From assembly GCA_016787575.1 (NCBI GenBank), contig JAEUUO010000005.1, positions 1 to 64,000 on the forward strand: a DNA stretch of 64,000 bases. Direction: 5' to 3'. The number at the start of each line of letters is the position of its first letter. The stretch's first letter is position 1. Below the pieces are notes generated by a model. The model was not told the DNA's origin. It saw only the letters and a list, made by a program, of their open reading frames with translations, and made no database searches. Origin of the DNA: Saprospiraceae bacterium. GTDB taxonomy: Bacteria > Bacteroidota > Bacteroidia > Chitinophagales > Saprospiraceae. This document shows, in pieces, positions 63,043 through 64,000 of the stretch. Both the position numbers and the translations under genes were made by a program.

Positions 63043-63975
63043 CTACTCAAAGTAATTTCTCACCCGATAGATTTTTTTACCTTGCGATTCATAATAAGTC
63101 CGTACCTGCATTTCAGATAAAATACCTAATACGATAAGTTGCAATCCGGCCATTACCAAAATGGTACCAAGGATAATAATGGGTCTGCCCCAAATGTCAT
63201 GTCCTAAAATTTTTTGAAATAATAAATACGCCATAATTAATCCACCCGATCCACTAAGCAATACACCCCAGCCACCAAAAAGATGCATAGGCTTGTTTCG
63301 AAATTTTTTTAAATAAAGGATCAATAACAAATCACTAAAAACACGCATAGTACGATTTATACCATACTTCGATTTTCCAAAACTACGGGCATGATGTTTG
63401 ACCGGAGTTTCATCCATTCGGGCTCCTTCAAGATCAGCTAAGATTGGTATAAATCGATGCAATTCACCATAAATACCCAAGCTTTTAGCAAGATCAGATT
63501 TCATCACTTTTAAAGTACATCCATAATCATGTAAATGAACACCGGATGCATTTCGAATCATCCAGTTTGCAATTTTACTGGGTATTTTTCGAAGTATAAA
63601 GCCATCTTGCCGCTTTTGACGAATACCAGCTAATAAATCCAACGATTTATCTTCTGCCAAATTTAACATGCGCGGTATATCATCAGGATCATTTTGTAAA
63701 TCGCCATCCATCGTTACAATCCACTCAGCATTAGCATATTCTATTCCTGCCGCAAGTGCAGCACTTTGTCCATAGTTTCTTCTGAATTCAACAATTTTTA
63801 TAGATGAATTTTTATATGTTTTTAATTTTGCCAGGGTCGTATCCGTGGATCCATCATCAACAAATACAATTTCACAATCTATGCCTTGTAAAGCGTTTAG
63901 CAATCGTTCAATCAAAGGCTGTATATTTTCAGCTTCGTTATATACACAAATGACTACACTTAATTTTCTACTCAT
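63043..63975 (-). CDS. GT2 glycosyltransferase (dolichol-phosphate mannose synthase-like)
   Basis: A 310-residue polyprenyl-phosphate glycosyltransferase. The N-terminal GT-A domain has VVICVYNEAENIQPLIERL, D40-D41-G-S-T-D, and MD90-G-D92-LQNDPDDI, the metal-binding motif. The C-terminus has two membrane segments (about 230-255 and 268-292), as in ArnC and GtrB. It would charge undecaprenyl phosphate with a sugar for a GT-C enzyme such as the GT39-like protein at 22287-23714 (inference). Confidence 0.9.
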   Translation of the reverse strand: MSRKLSVVICVYNEAENIQPLIERLLNALQGIDCEIVFVDDGSTDTTLAKLKTYKNSSIKIVEFRRNYGQSAALAAGIEYANAEWIVTMDGDLQNDPDDIPRMLNLAEDKSLDLLAGIRQKRQDGFILRKIPSKIANWMIRNASGVHLHDYGCTLKVMKSDLAKSLGIYGELHRFIPILADLEGARMDETPVKHHARSFGKSKYGINRTMRVFSDLLLILYLKKFRNKPMHLFGGWGVLLSGSGGLIMAYLLFQKILGHDIWGRPIIILGTILVMAGLQLIVLGILSEMQVRTYYESQGKKIYRVRNYFE

Positions 63976-64000
63976 CGAATATTCGTTTTCATAAGATAAA

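Overview
This window is an AT-rich bacterial chromosome segment that I place in the Bacteroidota, probably near the Saprospiraceae (inference). The evidence is: an atp operon that stops after atpG, with no atpD or atpC; six secreted proteins with C-terminal type IX secretion (T9SS) sorting tails; recurring TAnnTTTG -7 boxes 15-60 bases before genes, once with a TTTG -33 box 19 bases upstream; a DUF1800/DUF1501 pair; and almost no Shine-Dalgarno sequences. I saw no rRNA, tRNA, CRISPR array or prophage.

Layout. 1-138: the edge of an IS3-like element, with the first 24 codons of a transposase orfA. 289-5645: F1Fo ATP synthase genes atpB-E-F-H-A-G. 5939-16476: a sialidase-fold T9SS protein, a sugar nucleotidyltransferase, a lipoprotein, a large UvrD-type helicase fused to a Cys-bearing PD-(D/E)XK nuclease, a TauE-like permease with methylmalonyl-CoA epimerase, a DUF3667 protein and metK. 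16622-21686: DUF1800 and DUF1501 secreted proteins and an SLC13 carrier. 21716-35562: mostly minus-strand accessory genes. These include a GT39-like glycosyltransferase with a tetranucleotide repeat in its coding sequence, small membrane proteins, a GNAT, a Cys-rich 60-residue peptide, queD, a methyltransferase, three T9SS surface proteins (lyase-like, beta-helix, RCC1), a wrecked class III nucleotidyl cyclase and two DUF1801 proteins. 35563-36187: a long gap that appears to hold an unassigned structured small RNA with its own promoter and terminator. 36188-47417: housekeeping genes (AIM24-like, gamma-carbonic anhydrase, yraN, rhodanese, PASTA protein, ddl, outer-membrane barrel, DUF2752/TM2 pair, serine hydrolase, yceD-rpmF, ridA, trpS, FAH hydrolase). 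47605-64000: a TPR protein with a PstS-like lipoprotein and an Smr protein, a GH97 glycosidase, formate dehydrogenase alpha, a FadN-type beta-oxidation fusion, YitT, a flippase-like protein with a sugar epimerase, and a GT2 glycosyltransferase.

The most unusual signal is in the gaps. At least eight intergenic spacers carry strict 7-bp (sometimes 8-bp) tandem arrays built from a small shared vocabulary: CAACTAA, CACCTAT, CAACTCC, CCTCTAG, AATTCTT and CTTAATAG. The clearest is 20 consecutive heptamers at 5807-5946. One array fills the 25 bases directly before the atpA start codon. Other findings worth a second look are the ncRNA locus, the tetranucleotide repeat in the glycosyltransferase, an A11 frameshift in the cyclase remnant, a ribosomal protein L32 that has lost its zinc ribbon, and a lipoprotein-TM2 fusion.

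Functionally the genes suggest an aerobic heterotroph that degrades polymers (GH97, lyase-like and beta-helix T9SS proteins), catabolises fatty acids and propionyl-CoA (FadN-like protein, Mce), may oxidise formate, and decorates its surface with glycans.
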